DNA from: JAPLVB01 sp964353635
GTDB lineage: Archaea; Aenigmatarchaeota; Aenigmatarchaeia; QMZP01
Length of the DNA stretch: 13,276 nucleotides
Direction: 5' to 3'
NCBI GenBank assembly: GCA_964353635.1
Contig: CAYGVS010000030.1
Coordinates: 1-13,276, forward strand
The notes beneath the pieces are model-generated. The model saw nothing but the letters and a program-made list of their open reading frames with translations. It made no database searches and had not been told where the DNA came from. Position numbers and translations under genes: made by a program. The stretch's first letter is position 1; each line of letters begins with the position of its first letter. Shown here piece after piece: positions 1-5,432 of the stretch.

Positions 1-105
1 TTTAAGGGAACTGATAGATGCGATTGGGTTGTATAACAAAAATAAAGGGTGCTGACACTTTTCCTACAGAAATTATTGCCTCGTTGGTTATTATGCGCAA
101 ACCAC

Positions 106-300
106 TTAATCCCCTGGCTTCTTCCCAGCCCTGTAAAGGACAGCAATAGCGAGGCCAGCGATTGCAACCAGGAAGCCTGCATAGAATAGGTTTATCCATC
201 CGGCTGCAAGAAGGAATGCAGCAGCAGCGCCAAGCCCGGCTATTATCATCCCCAGATAGATGAGGAACAGGCTGAGCTTTTCAGCCCCGGTTTTCTCCAT
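106..300 (-). CDS. Small two-helix membrane protein, family unknown
   Basis: The 64-residue product has two hydrophobic segments, about residues 9-31 and 35-57, joined by a very short turn. It has a charged N-terminus (MEKTGAEK) and a basic C-terminal tail (RAGKKPGD), so it is probably a helical-hairpin integral membrane protein. I do not recognise a family. The start at 300 gives a compact N-terminus, but no Shine-Dalgarno site precedes it. A TTTATA element (minus strand, around 314-319) lies only about 17 bases upstream, and a weaker AT-rich element around 323-331 has the spacing expected for a leaderless transcript. Met18 is a possible alternative start. An overlapping ORF at 2-199 on the same strand lacks such features and was rejected. 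The gene is divergent from the one at 382. Nothing recognisable lies in bases 1-105. Confidence 0.6.
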   Translation of the reverse strand: MEKTGAEKLSLFLIYLGMIIAGLGAAAAFLLAAGWINLFYAGFLVAIAGLAIAVLYRAGKKPGD

Positions 301-352
301 GATAATTATGGGATTTATAGGCTTAATAATTCTATTATCCCGCTTTCTCTAC

Positions 353-361
353 CTTTTTAAA
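353..361 (+). promoter_or_regulatory. TATA box, probable leaderless promoter of the 382-852 gene
   Basis: The element CTTTTTAAA is centred about 25 bases upstream of the ATG at 382. That is the usual archaeal distance from TATA centre to transcription start, so transcription would begin at or next to the start codon. No Shine-Dalgarno sequence precedes the ATG, which fits a leaderless mRNA. Confidence 0.55.
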
Positions 362-381
362 TCTTACTAAAAATTATTGTC

Positions 382-852
382 ATGGGCCAAGTAAACTATA
401 ACACCAGATGCAATTTTGTCGAAATCGAAGACTTGAGGGATGGTTATGCTACTTTTTGCAAAGGAGGCAAGCATTTTTATTTTGCAGATATTGCTGAAGG
501 CCTGGAACTTCCAACAGAACATCTAAAAGTCTGGACAAACCATGACGATAAAAGATTAATAATATTTGATCCTCTGCCGACATTTTCTGAAATATATGAA
601 GGCAAACGTTCTGAGAGCGAAATGCCTAAGGACAAGAACTCTTATATGGAAATGTGCAGGATTATTGGCATGGTTGAAACATCACATGATTTCGGGGAAG
701 TGAGGCATATCATAAACCCCTTTTTTGGCGACAAAAACAACCTCAATGAATATGCAGAAGATATTACTTTTTACAACAATTTGGATTCAGTCTTCATACC
801 TGTGCTTCGGGGACCACGAATGAGCGGGCCTGACATTTCCAAAGGGGTGTAA
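382..852 (+). CDS. Hypothetical soluble protein, 156 aa
   Basis: I do not recognise a family. The product is soluble, with no signal peptide and no membrane segment, and is rich in acidic and aromatic residues. It has three cysteines, near residues 11, 26 and 92, that do not form a paired zinc motif. The first half (motifs such as DGYATFCKGGKHFYF and LIIFDPLPTF) looks like alternating beta strands. The C-terminal tail (RGPRMSGPDISKGV) looks disordered. The start at 382 is supported by a TATA box at leaderless spacing. Base composition is clearly AT-richer than the neighbouring PRC-barrel gene. It stands alone, about 80 bases upstream of that gene, which has its own promoter, so the two need not be co-expressed. 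It is probably a real gene because the frame is clean, the promoter is well placed and no better frame competes. Confidence 0.7.
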   Translation: MGQVNYNTRCNFVEIEDLRDGYATFCKGGKHFYFADIAEGLELPTEHLKVWTNHDDKRLIIFDPLPTFSEIYEGKRSESEMPKDKNSYMEMCRIIGMVETSHDFGEVRHIINPFFGDKNNLNEYAEDITFYNNLDSVFIPVLRGPRMSGPDISKGV

Positions 853-871
853 AAATCACGCTCAACGAACC

Positions 872-879
872 TTTAAATA
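872..879 (+). promoter_or_regulatory. TATA box of the PRC-barrel gene
   Basis: TTTAAATA at 872-879 predicts a transcription start near 902, leaving a leader of about 34 bases. That leader contains the strong Shine-Dalgarno site GGAGGT at 923-928, seven bases before the ATG at 936. Confidence 0.55.
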
Positions 880-935
880 CATTTATTCCAATTATAGAAA
901 CAGGAGTTTGATAATCACATTGGGAGGTTTTGGAT

Positions 936-1202
936 ATGGAGGACAAGGAGAAGATAAGGAGCAAGAAGCTCATAGGAAAGGTTCTGATTTCTGAGGAGAG
1001 CGGGAAGAAGTTTGGGATAATCGGCGACATAGACTATGTGGCTGAATCCGGAGAGCTGATAAACCTGGTTCTTGTGGAGACCACCCCGCACACTTCTGGC
1101 CTGAACCTTCAGCAGGATGAGAGGGGAAGGTTCCTTGTGCCCTTTTCCGCTGTCAAGTCCGTGGGCGATTTTGTGATTGTCAGCGAGAAAGACATCATGT
1201 GA
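936..1202 (+). CDS. PRC-barrel domain protein
   Basis: This 88-residue protein is a stand-alone PRC-barrel, a small beta-barrel related to the ribosome maturation factor RimM and to photosynthetic reaction-centre subunit H. Archaeal genomes encode many such single-domain proteins, usually of unknown role; some families act with RNA or cell-division machinery. Visible signatures are the N-terminal strand KLIGKVLISEESGKKFGIIG, an internal LINLVLVETT strand and the closing FLVPFSAVKSVGDFVIVSE segment, all typical of the fold. I chose ATG 936 rather than TTG 930 because GGAGGT at 923-928 sits seven bases before the ATG but only one base before the TTG. The gene has its own TATA box and is followed directly by a T7 tract, so it is probably monocistronic. 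Its partner cannot be inferred from context. Confidence 0.88.
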   Translation: MEDKEKIRSKKLIGKVLISEESGKKFGIIGDIDYVAESGELINLVLVETTPHTSGLNLQQDERGRFLVPFSAVKSVGDFVIVSEKDIM

Positions 1203-1207
1203 TTCTG

Positions 1208-1231
1208 TTTTTTTCTGGGCTCCAAAGGCCC
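1208..1231 (+). terminator. Poly-T terminator after the PRC-barrel gene
   Basis: Seven consecutive T residues (1208-1214) begin six bases after the PRC-barrel stop codon. Archaeal RNA polymerase can terminate at T-runs without a hairpin. A short GGGC/GCCC stem (1217-1220 with 1228-1231, seven-base loop) follows. The site lies in the 50-base gap between convergent genes. Confidence 0.5.
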
Positions 1232-1252
1232 GTTGTCTCATCTCAGTGGAAG

Positions 1253-1726
1253 CTATATGCTGCCGAAGTATGAGCTAATAAAAACGCCCACATAATGAGA
1301 GGCTATGATAACGACCGCGGCTATCAGCACATGTTCGCCAACCGCGCTCCACCTGTTTCCATCACCAATGCAGTAGCTGAACACAGCCAGCAAGGACAAG
1401 CCCCAGAGAACGCTGGCGATAACAGCCAGCTCCATGGGAAGGAGCAGCACAGGCAGCAGGAAGCTCATTGCAAAGAAGAACTTTGCTATCCATGTGTACA
1501 CGGACGCCTTGTATATCTCGCCTTTGGAGTGCTTCTTCTCCGACTCCTCTGAGATGTGTATGCCCAGCGAGTCAGAAAAGGCATCAGCTATGGCTATCAC
1601 AAGAACGCTTCCTATAATGGCAAGCCTTGAATGAGTGCTTGAGCTCAGCCCTACGATAAGGCCAAGCGTTGTTATAATAGCAGATGTTATCCCGAAGCTG
1701 AAGCCTATCTTCTTGGAGTGCTCCAT
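1253..1726 (-). CDS. VIT1/CCC1-like membrane protein, short form
   Basis: The 157-residue product has about five membrane segments (residues 8-27, 34-56, 78-97, 99-119, 132-153). It resembles the VIT1/CCC1 family of Fe2+/Mn2+ transporters. The best match to the family is the first part: a Gly/Ser/Thr-rich first helix (GITSAIITTLGLIVGLSSS), followed by a second helix with ADAFSDSLGIHISEESE. The latter corresponds to the family's conserved small-residue and acidic stretch at the cytoplasmic end of helix 2. The family's longer cytoplasmic metal-binding loop is reduced here to a short charged linker (residues 57-77), and the usual Asp-Gly pair of helix 1 is absent, so metal transport is likely but not certain. 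The gene starts just after radA stops and has its own TATA box, so it can be expressed separately from the recombination operon. Confidence 0.7.
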   Translation of the reverse strand: MEHSKKIGFSFGITSAIITTLGLIVGLSSSTHSRLAIIGSVLVIAIADAFSDSLGIHISEESEKKHSKGEIYKASVYTWIAKFFFAMSFLLPVLLLPMELAVIASVLWGLSLLAVFSYCIGDGNRWSAVGEHVLIAAVVIIASHYVGVFISSYFGSI

Positions 1727-1751
1727 GGTAATAACTTTGTGCCGTGTACTC

Positions 1752-1759
1752 TTAAATAA
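1752..1759 (-). promoter_or_regulatory. TATA box of the VIT/CCC1-like gene
   Basis: Read on the minus strand, TTATTTAA is centred about 30 bases before the ATG at 1726. This predicts a leader of only a few bases. It lies just past the radA stop codon (1763-1765). Confidence 0.45.
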
Positions 1760-1762
1760 GGG

Positions 1763-2782
1763 CTAATCCTCGATATCCCTTATCCCATCCTTTCCCACAG
1801 AGAACACAGTCTCGCCTTCGGGAAGCCAGGGGGAGTCAATCAGCTTTGCTATCCTCTTCGATTCCTTGCTCCGCCTCAGGTAGACCCTGTAGGTGGCCTG
1901 GTGGCCCACTATGTGGCCTCCGATGGGGGAAGTGGGATCCCCGAACATTATAGCAGGGTTCGCCATCACCTGGTTCGTGACATAAATCGCCACATTATAC
2001 ACGTCCCCAAGCCTCTGAAGGTGGTGCAGGTGCCTGTTCAGCTTCTGCTGCCTGTTCGCGAGCATGCCCCTTCCCGTATAATCGCTCCTGAAAGAGGCCG
2101 TGAGCGAGTCCACTATAATCAGCTTCACAGGCTCCTTCTTTAATATCTCCTCAGCCTTCTCAGCCAGAAGTATCTGGTGATCGGAATTGTATGAGCGCGC
2201 CACGAACACATTATCCAAAGCCTTCTGTGGATCCATTTCCAGCGCCTTGGCCATGTCCACTATACGCTCGGGGCGGAAAGTCTGCTCCGAATCAATGAAT
2301 ATCGCCTTGCCTTCCAGCCCTCCCTGCTCCTTGGGAAGCTGGACGTTGACCGCAAGCTGGTGGGCAAGCTGCGACTTCCCGGAGCCGAACGCCCCATAAG
2401 CCTCAAGGATGGCCTGGGTCTCAACCCCTCCTCCCAGAAGATTGTCAAGGGTCTTGGAGCCTGTGGTTATCTTTCCGATCCTCTCTCTCTTTTTTAGGAC
2501 CTCGCTGGCAGGCTCGAATCCCATCTTGAGCTTGCTCCTGGCAGCATTGATTATCTTGACTGCGGTCTCCTCTCCCAAGCCTGATGCGGCAACAAGGTCA
2601 GCGGTCAGAGCAGCCGCGATGGCCATGAGGTTATCATATCCGCTCTCCCTCATCTTCTGGAGGGTCTTGTCCCCAACACCAGGGATTTTCCTGAGCTCAT
2701 CCTCAACGCTCTCTGAAGCCTGCTCTTCCTCTTTGGGCTCCTCTGTCTCTTTTATGTCCTTATCCTTAGCAGGTCTCGCCAT
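1763..2782 (-). CDS. radA: DNA repair and recombination protein RadA
   Basis: RadA is the archaeal RecA/Rad51 recombinase. It forms ATP-dependent filaments on single-stranded DNA and drives homology search and strand exchange. The 339-residue product has an acidic N-terminal tail, a helix-hairpin-helix domain (about 29-82, IPGVGDKTLQKM), the polymerisation and linker region, and the ATPase core. Walker A is GAFGSGKS at 130-137, Walker B is LIIVDS at 221-226, the L2 region contains NQVMANPAIMFGDPTSPIGG, and the C-terminus has LIDSPWLPEGE. One oddity: the second Walker A residue is Ala where archaeal RadA and Rad51 normally have Glu (GEFGSGKT). I chose the ATG at 2782 rather than the GTG at 2791 because GGAAGTGAT, one mismatch from the ideal Shine-Dalgarno, ends four bases before it. 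It lies 13 bases downstream of RPA in the same operon. Confidence 0.97.
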   Translation of the reverse strand: MARPAKDKDIKETEEPKEEEQASESVEDELRKIPGVGDKTLQKMRESGYDNLMAIAAALTADLVAASGLGEETAVKIINAARSKLKMGFEPASEVLKKRERIGKITTGSKTLDNLLGGGVETQAILEAYGAFGSGKSQLAHQLAVNVQLPKEQGGLEGKAIFIDSEQTFRPERIVDMAKALEMDPQKALDNVFVARSYNSDHQILLAEKAEEILKKEPVKLIIVDSLTASFRSDYTGRGMLANRQQKLNRHLHHLQRLGDVYNVAIYVTNQVMANPAIMFGDPTSPIGGHIVGHQATYRVYLRRSKESKRIAKLIDSPWLPEGETVFSVGKDGIRDIED

Positions 2783-2795
2783 AGCAATCACTTCC

Positions 2796-3812
2796 TCAGT
2801 CAGCAGCTAATTCGCTTGCAAGCACCTCGAACTCTTTCTTGACATCAATGCCTTCGAAGCTGTTCGCAATCATCTCGAGGTTCTCTGTCATTTCGTTCTT
2901 CTTCACCCTTCCAGTGATAATGAAATCTTTACCTAGCAAGTCCGCTGTCTCATATACGGCCATGGGGTCAAGCTTCTCCTGGGCAAGCGCCCTCAGCTCC
3001 TTCGCAGTCTTGCCGAAAAGCCTCTCAGCAAGCTCCCTGAAGAACGTGACGCGGACATTGCCGTATCCGTCATCAAGGACGCCTGAAATCACCATCTGGT
3101 AATCAGGCTTTACCTCACCGTGCTCATCGCACATCCATTTCCCTTCCTTGTTCCTAAGCCTTGCCCCGCAGCTGGGGCACACCTCGAAGAACGGGTTCCT
3201 CTTGAAGACCTGGACAAGGCAAGCCCTTATCTCCACGGCATCCCCTTCCTTGATATCTGAGAGCAGCTTCCTCCTTGGCGACTCAAAGCTGCTCCTAATG
3301 CCATGGGCCTCGGGAAGCTTAACCTCCTCATCAACTTTCTCGAGCCTTCCCCTACCGACCCTCAGGTCCAGGTTGCCCCTGTTATCCATCTTCACGTAGC
3401 CGTGGGTTATCTTCACCACATCCCCGTCCTTCAGCCCCAGGTCAGCTATAATGTCCAGCTCCTCATTCCAGAGGGAGAGCCTGACAGTGCCTGTCTCATC
3501 CCCCAGAATCAATCCCAGCACACTTCCCTTCCTTCCATCCTTGTCAAAGCTCCTGGGCTCGGATATCCTGACTACCCTAGCGACAATGTCAACAGAATTG
3601 AGTCCTTCAGTGAGGCTCTTCACCTTGAGCTGCTTCTTGCTCTCCCTGAGCAGGCTTATGCCCAGCTCCCTGGCCACAATGTAAGCAGCGCCTTCCTTAG
3701 AAACCAGGCCGGAGAGCTCATCCTCCTTCTCCTCAATGAGCTTCTGAACCTTCTTCTGGCTCATTGTGGTGTGCTCGCATATCTTGTCGACTATCTCCTC
3801 AAGAGAGAACAT
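2796..3812 (-). CDS. rpa: Replication protein A, zinc-finger OB-fold type
   Basis: This is a single-stranded DNA-binding protein that protects and presents ssDNA in replication and recombination. The 338-residue product (from ATG 3812) has a helical N-terminal region (1-60), a first OB-fold (about 65-155, LILGDETGTVRLSLWNEE) and a second DNA-binding domain (about 190-325). The second domain contains a zinc finger with Cys212, Cys215, Cys228 and His231 (CPSCGARL and MCDEHG), as in euryarchaeal RPA41-type proteins. The N-terminus MFSLEEIVDKI and an AGGT site seven bases before ATG 3812 favour that start over the one at 3842. Placement directly before radA, 13 bases apart, matches their joint role: RPA-coated ssDNA is the substrate onto which RadA loads. 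There is one RPA gene here; whether others exist in the genome cannot be seen. Confidence 0.95.
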   Translation of the reverse strand: MFSLEEIVDKICEHTTMSQKKVQKLIEEKEDELSGLVSKEGAAYIVARELGISLLRESKKQLKVKSLTEGLNSVDIVARVVRISEPRSFDKDGRKGSVLGLILGDETGTVRLSLWNEELDIIADLGLKDGDVVKITHGYVKMDNRGNLDLRVGRGRLEKVDEEVKLPEAHGIRSSFESPRRKLLSDIKEGDAVEIRACLVQVFKRNPFFEVCPSCGARLRNKEGKWMCDEHGEVKPDYQMVISGVLDDGYGNVRVTFFRELAERLFGKTAKELRALAQEKLDPMAVYETADLLGKDFIITGRVKKNEMTENLEMIANSFEGIDVKKEFEVLASELAAD

Positions 3813-3873
3813 ACATAAAACCTGCTGGCTGGAGGAAATCAATTCCTGACTTCCAAAATACTTTTAGTCCGAA

Positions 3874-3883
3874 ACTTTATAAG
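3874..3883 (-). promoter_or_regulatory. TATA box of the RPA-RadA operon
   Basis: On the minus strand the sequence CTTATAAAGT is preceded by a C-rich TATCCC. The predicted start near 3853 gives a leader of about 40 bases that ends in the AGGT site before ATG 3812. Confidence 0.6.
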
Positions 3884-3908
3884 GGGATAGGTGACATCTG
3901 ATTGGCAG

Positions 3909-3950
3909 TAAAGATTTTCGTAAATAGCCGCGTTGAAATCTTTATAAATA
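3909..3950 (+). promoter_or_regulatory. Inverted repeat overlapping a strong TATA box; possible operator
   Basis: A perfect 9-base inverted repeat, TAAAGATTT (3909-3917) and AAATCTTTA (3936-3944), brackets an 18-base spacer. The right arm runs straight into the TATA element TTTATAAATA (3941-3950). GAAATC just before it resembles a TFB recognition element. The predicted start is near 3972 on the plus strand. This could be a repressor site for a second, longer promoter of the 4048 gene, or a promoter for a short untranslated RNA. A 7-base dyad AAACTTT/AAAGTTT (3969-3975 and 3990-3996) lies at the predicted start. Confidence 0.4.
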
Positions 3951-4015
3951 TTAGAGTACATCGAATCCAAACTTTACCTGAAAATGCTGAAAGTTTATGG
4001 CATTTTCCCAAGAAC

Positions 4016-4027
4016 TTTAATTAAATA
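4016..4027 (+). promoter_or_regulatory. TATA box, leaderless promoter of the 4048 gene
   Basis: TTTAATTAAATA is centred 26 bases before the ATG at 4048, and no Shine-Dalgarno site precedes the ATG. This fits a leaderless transcript. Confidence 0.5.
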
Positions 4028-4047
4028 CTAAGCAGAATAACAGTATT

Positions 4048-4389
4048 ATGAACAAAAGATTTATCATTCCTGTATTTGTTGCGGTAATAATATTTATTAC
4101 AGTTGTTCTTTTTTTATATAAACCTCCTTCAAAAGAAATTGAATGTCAGTCTAATTCTGTTTGCGATTTCTTCTATTCAACATATGGCAATAGTTCATGT
4201 GTTTCTTGTTCTTATGGAGATAAAGAATGGATATGCATGAATAAAGATAAAGCGGAAGCGGAAATAAAAAGAATAATTGATGACTATTTTGATGGATTTC
4301 CACCTCTTTGCGAAAGGTGTCTGGAAACAGATTATGATTCTTATGCATGCAATTGTTTGGATAACAAGTGTGTGAAAATCAGGAAATAA
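4048..4389 (+). CDS. Membrane-anchored cysteine-rich protein, 113 aa
   Basis: I do not recognise a named family. The N-terminus (residues 1-24) is a single membrane helix with the positive residues K3 and R4 before it, so the remainder is predicted to lie outside the cell. The external part is small and has ten cysteines (33, 39, 51, 54, 63, 88, 91, 101, 103, 108), including CVSC and CERC pairs. It is probably a disulfide-bonded domain; metal binding by the CxxC pairs is the alternative. Small anchored Cys-rich proteins of this style are common in DPANN archaea (a general impression, not a database result). The gene is AT-rich compared with radA, rpa and rpoN, is probably leaderless, and stands alone between promoter-dense gaps. 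It ends in a basic CVKIRK tail. Confidence 0.75.
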   Translation: MNKRFIIPVFVAVIIFITVVLFLYKPPSKEIECQSNSVCDFFYSTYGNSSCVSCSYGDKEWICMNKDKAEAEIKRIIDDYFDGFPPLCERCLETDYDSYACNCLDNKCVKIRK

Positions 4390-4390
4390 C

Positions 4391-4447
4391 TCGGCGGGAA
4401 CACTTCGACCAGCCGATTTACCTATGTTTATGATATACGACAAACAT
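4391..4447. repeat. Two short dyads downstream of the 4048 gene
   Basis: A 5-base stem TCGGC/GCCGA (4391-4395 with 4412-4416) starts two bases after the stop codon. A second dyad, ATGTTT/AAACAT (4424-4429 with 4442-4447), follows. Neither is followed by a T-run, so a terminator role is uncertain; they may be transcript-end structures or protein-binding sites. Confidence 0.25.
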
Positions 4448-4469
4448 GATAATTTTATATGTGAACTTG

Positions 4470-4494
4470 GATGGATAAACTTGGGTTTACCATC
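4470..4494. repeat. 10-bp hairpin just upstream of a TATA box
   Basis: The arms GATGG-a-TAAAC (4470-4480, bulged A at 4475) and GTTTACCATC (4485-4494) pair perfectly over ten base pairs around the loop TTGG. The right arm ends three bases before the TATA element at 4498. It could be an operator for that promoter or the 3' end structure of the transcript from 4048. Confidence 0.45.
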
Positions 4495-4497
4495 GTA

Positions 4498-4507
4498 TTT
4501 ATAAATA
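4498..4507 (+). promoter_or_regulatory. TATA box upstream of a possible 18-residue ORF
   Basis: TTTATAAATA is a consensus-like archaeal TATA element. Its predicted transcription start (about 4529-4533) coincides with the ATG at 4533. It may instead serve as an upstream promoter for rpoN. Confidence 0.5.
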
Positions 4508-4532
4508 TAAAGCCTCAAAACAATGTTTCAGT

Positions 4533-4589
4533 ATGCTGCCACTCAACAGCCTAACACCCAAGCAAAGGAAGCTTCTTATATACGGCTGA
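4533..4589 (+). CDS. Possible leaderless 18-residue ORF upstream of rpoN
   Basis: The ORF encodes MLPLNSLTPKQRKLLIYG and stops at TGA 4587-4589. Its ATG sits about 30 bases after the centre of a consensus TATA box, as expected for a leaderless gene. The composition (LTPKQRKLL) looks like a short amphipathic basic helix. It ends inside the rpoN TATA box, so transcription or translation here could interfere with or tune rpoN. It may equally be a chance ORF in a leader; no homology can be judged at this length. Confidence 0.25.
   Translation: MLPLNSLTPKQRKLLIYG
4575..4582 (+). promoter_or_regulatory. TATA box of rpoN
   Basis: CTTATATA at 4575-4582 predicts a start near 4605, about ten bases before the ATG at 4615. 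The short leader contains AGGCGAT, a weak Shine-Dalgarno-like sequence. Confidence 0.5.
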
Positions 4590-4614
4590 ACCAAATTGAG
4601 CAATAGGCGATTAC

Positions 4615-4809
4615 ATGATAATCCCGATAAGATGCATGACATGCGGCAAGCCAGTGGCCCAGTTCTGGGAGGCTTACCAGAGAGAAGTCAAGAAAGGCCG
4701 GAGCCCGCAGAAGGTGCTTGATGAGCTGGGGCTTGACAGGTACTGCTGCAGGTCGCTGTTTCTGACTCACAAGGACCTCACCAAGAGCGTGGGTCAGTTC
4801 AAGAAATAG
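4615..4809 (+). CDS. rpoN: DNA-directed RNA polymerase subunit N (Rpo10)
   Basis: Rpo10/RpoN is the archaeal counterpart of eukaryotic Rpb10, a small zinc-binding subunit in the D-L-N-P assembly platform of RNA polymerase. The 64-residue length is normal. All family signatures are present: MIIPIRCMTCGK with Cys7 and Cys10, and the adjacent cysteine pair in RYCCRS (44, 45), which together bind zinc. The helix VKKGRSPQKVLDELGLDRYCC is also typical. The short SVGQFKK tail replaces the usual acidic end. In many archaea rpoN lies in the L13-S9-rpoN-rpoK-S2 cluster. Here it is alone, with its own TATA box and flanked by unrelated genes. It converges with the membrane-protein gene ending at 4832, leaving a 22-base gap. 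Confidence 0.97.
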   Translation: MIIPIRCMTCGKPVAQFWEAYQREVKKGRSPQKVLDELGLDRYCCRSLFLTHKDLTKSVGQFKK

Positions 4810-4831
4810 TTCTTAATACTCATATATCAAG

Positions 4832-5377
4832 TCATTCCAGCTCTATCTCGAACCCGCCGATTCTGCTGGCTATAAGGTTATAGATTAAAGCTCCTAGTGC
4901 CCCTGTTATCAGTCCGCCAACCCCTCCTACCACTACTGCGAAAAGCACGACTAAAGGGCCGCCTATGAGCAGGCCAAGCCCGAGAACTCCAGTAACGTCA
5001 GTTTCGCTTCCAGGTGTTGTAACCATAGGAGTAATCATGGATAGCAGCATCCCTGCGCCGGCAAAAATCAATATTCCAATAACCAGGCCAAAGAGCGCCC
5101 CTGTGATAGCGCATACCTTCAGTGAGGAGAACACGCTCACCTTCCTGAGCTTCATCTTCTTGGGGGCTCCTGAAGGCTGCTGCTGAATATTCTGGGCTGC
5201 TGCGCCTTGGCTCACAGGCTGGACAGGCCTGGGAGAATTAGCTTCCATGGCATTGGCCATGGCATTGTTTATTTCATAGTAAGAGTATCCCTGCCTGAGC
5301 AGGGCTTTCTTTATCTGGCTTTCAGGATAACCTTTCCTAAGGCTGTCACTTATGTAGGCTTCCAGATTGGTGGACAT
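4832..5377 (-). CDS. UBA-like N-terminal domain fused to a membrane domain
   Basis: The 181-residue product has three parts. Residues 1-45 (LEAYISDSLRKGYPESQIKKALLRQGYSYYEINNAM) match the short three-helix pattern 'Lxx-I-xxxL-x-K-G-x-s-xxxI-xxAL-xx-G-y-s-xxxI-xxAi', which resembles UBA/CUE-like helical bundles and recurs in many archaeal proteins; it is a likely protein-binding module. Residues 46-75 are a Pro/Gln/Ala-rich linker. Residues 76-181 begin with a basic stretch (KKMKLRKV) and contain two to three Gly-rich membrane segments (about 88-113, 130-153, 155-170) separated by a Thr-rich loop. The membrane part faintly resembles DUF3566-type proteins, which is a low-confidence impression. 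The start is leaderless-like: a TATA element lies about 29 bases upstream and there is no Shine-Dalgarno site. Confidence 0.75.
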   Translation of the reverse strand: MSTNLEAYISDSLRKGYPESQIKKALLRQGYSYYEINNAMANAMEANSPRPVQPVSQGAAAQNIQQQPSGAPKKMKLRKVSVFSSLKVCAITGALFGLVIGILIFAGAGMLLSMITPMVTTPGSETDVTGVLGLGLLIGGPLVVLFAVVVGGVGGLITGALGALIYNLIASRIGGFEIELE

Positions 5378-5401
5378 TTATTATATTTTTGTTCAAGGTG
5401 G

Positions 5402-5411
5402 CTTATAAAAC
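5402..5411 (-). promoter_or_regulatory. TATA box of the 4832-5377 gene
   Basis: On the minus strand GTTTTATAAG lies in the 55-base gap after the 5433-5999 gene and is centred about 29 bases before the ATG at 5377. The gene can therefore be transcribed independently of its upstream neighbour. Confidence 0.5.
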
Positions 5412-5432
5412 GTGGAATGCCCGCAAGAATGA

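Noticed and set aside
2..199. Minus-strand 65-codon ORF at the left edge
   Set aside because: It overlaps the two-helix membrane protein in another frame, has no coherent hydrophobic or domain pattern and no promoter.
794..1241. Minus-strand ORFs opposite the PRC-barrel gene (794-1030 and 915-1241)
   Set aside because: They are antisense shadows of a clear PRC-barrel gene with its own Shine-Dalgarno site and show no domain features.
2409..2810. Plus-strand 133-codon ORF opposite radA
   Set aside because: Ser/Leu-rich translation typical of the antisense of a charged-residue gene; radA is certain.
3303..3818. Plus-strand 171-codon ORF opposite rpa
   Set aside because: The length comes from the codon bias of rpa on the other strand. 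The product is Leu/Pro/Gln-rich without motifs, and rpa is unmistakable.
3984..4031. 15-codon ORF (MLKVYGIFPRTLIKY) downstream of the TATA box at 3941
   Set aside because: The ATG is about 12 bases from the predicted transcript start with no Shine-Dalgarno site, it overlaps a dyad, and it is too short to judge.
4391..4416. tRNA-like segment (TTCGA within a small stem) after the 4048 gene
   Set aside because: There is no acceptor stem, D-arm or anticodon arm; only a 5-base dyad is present.
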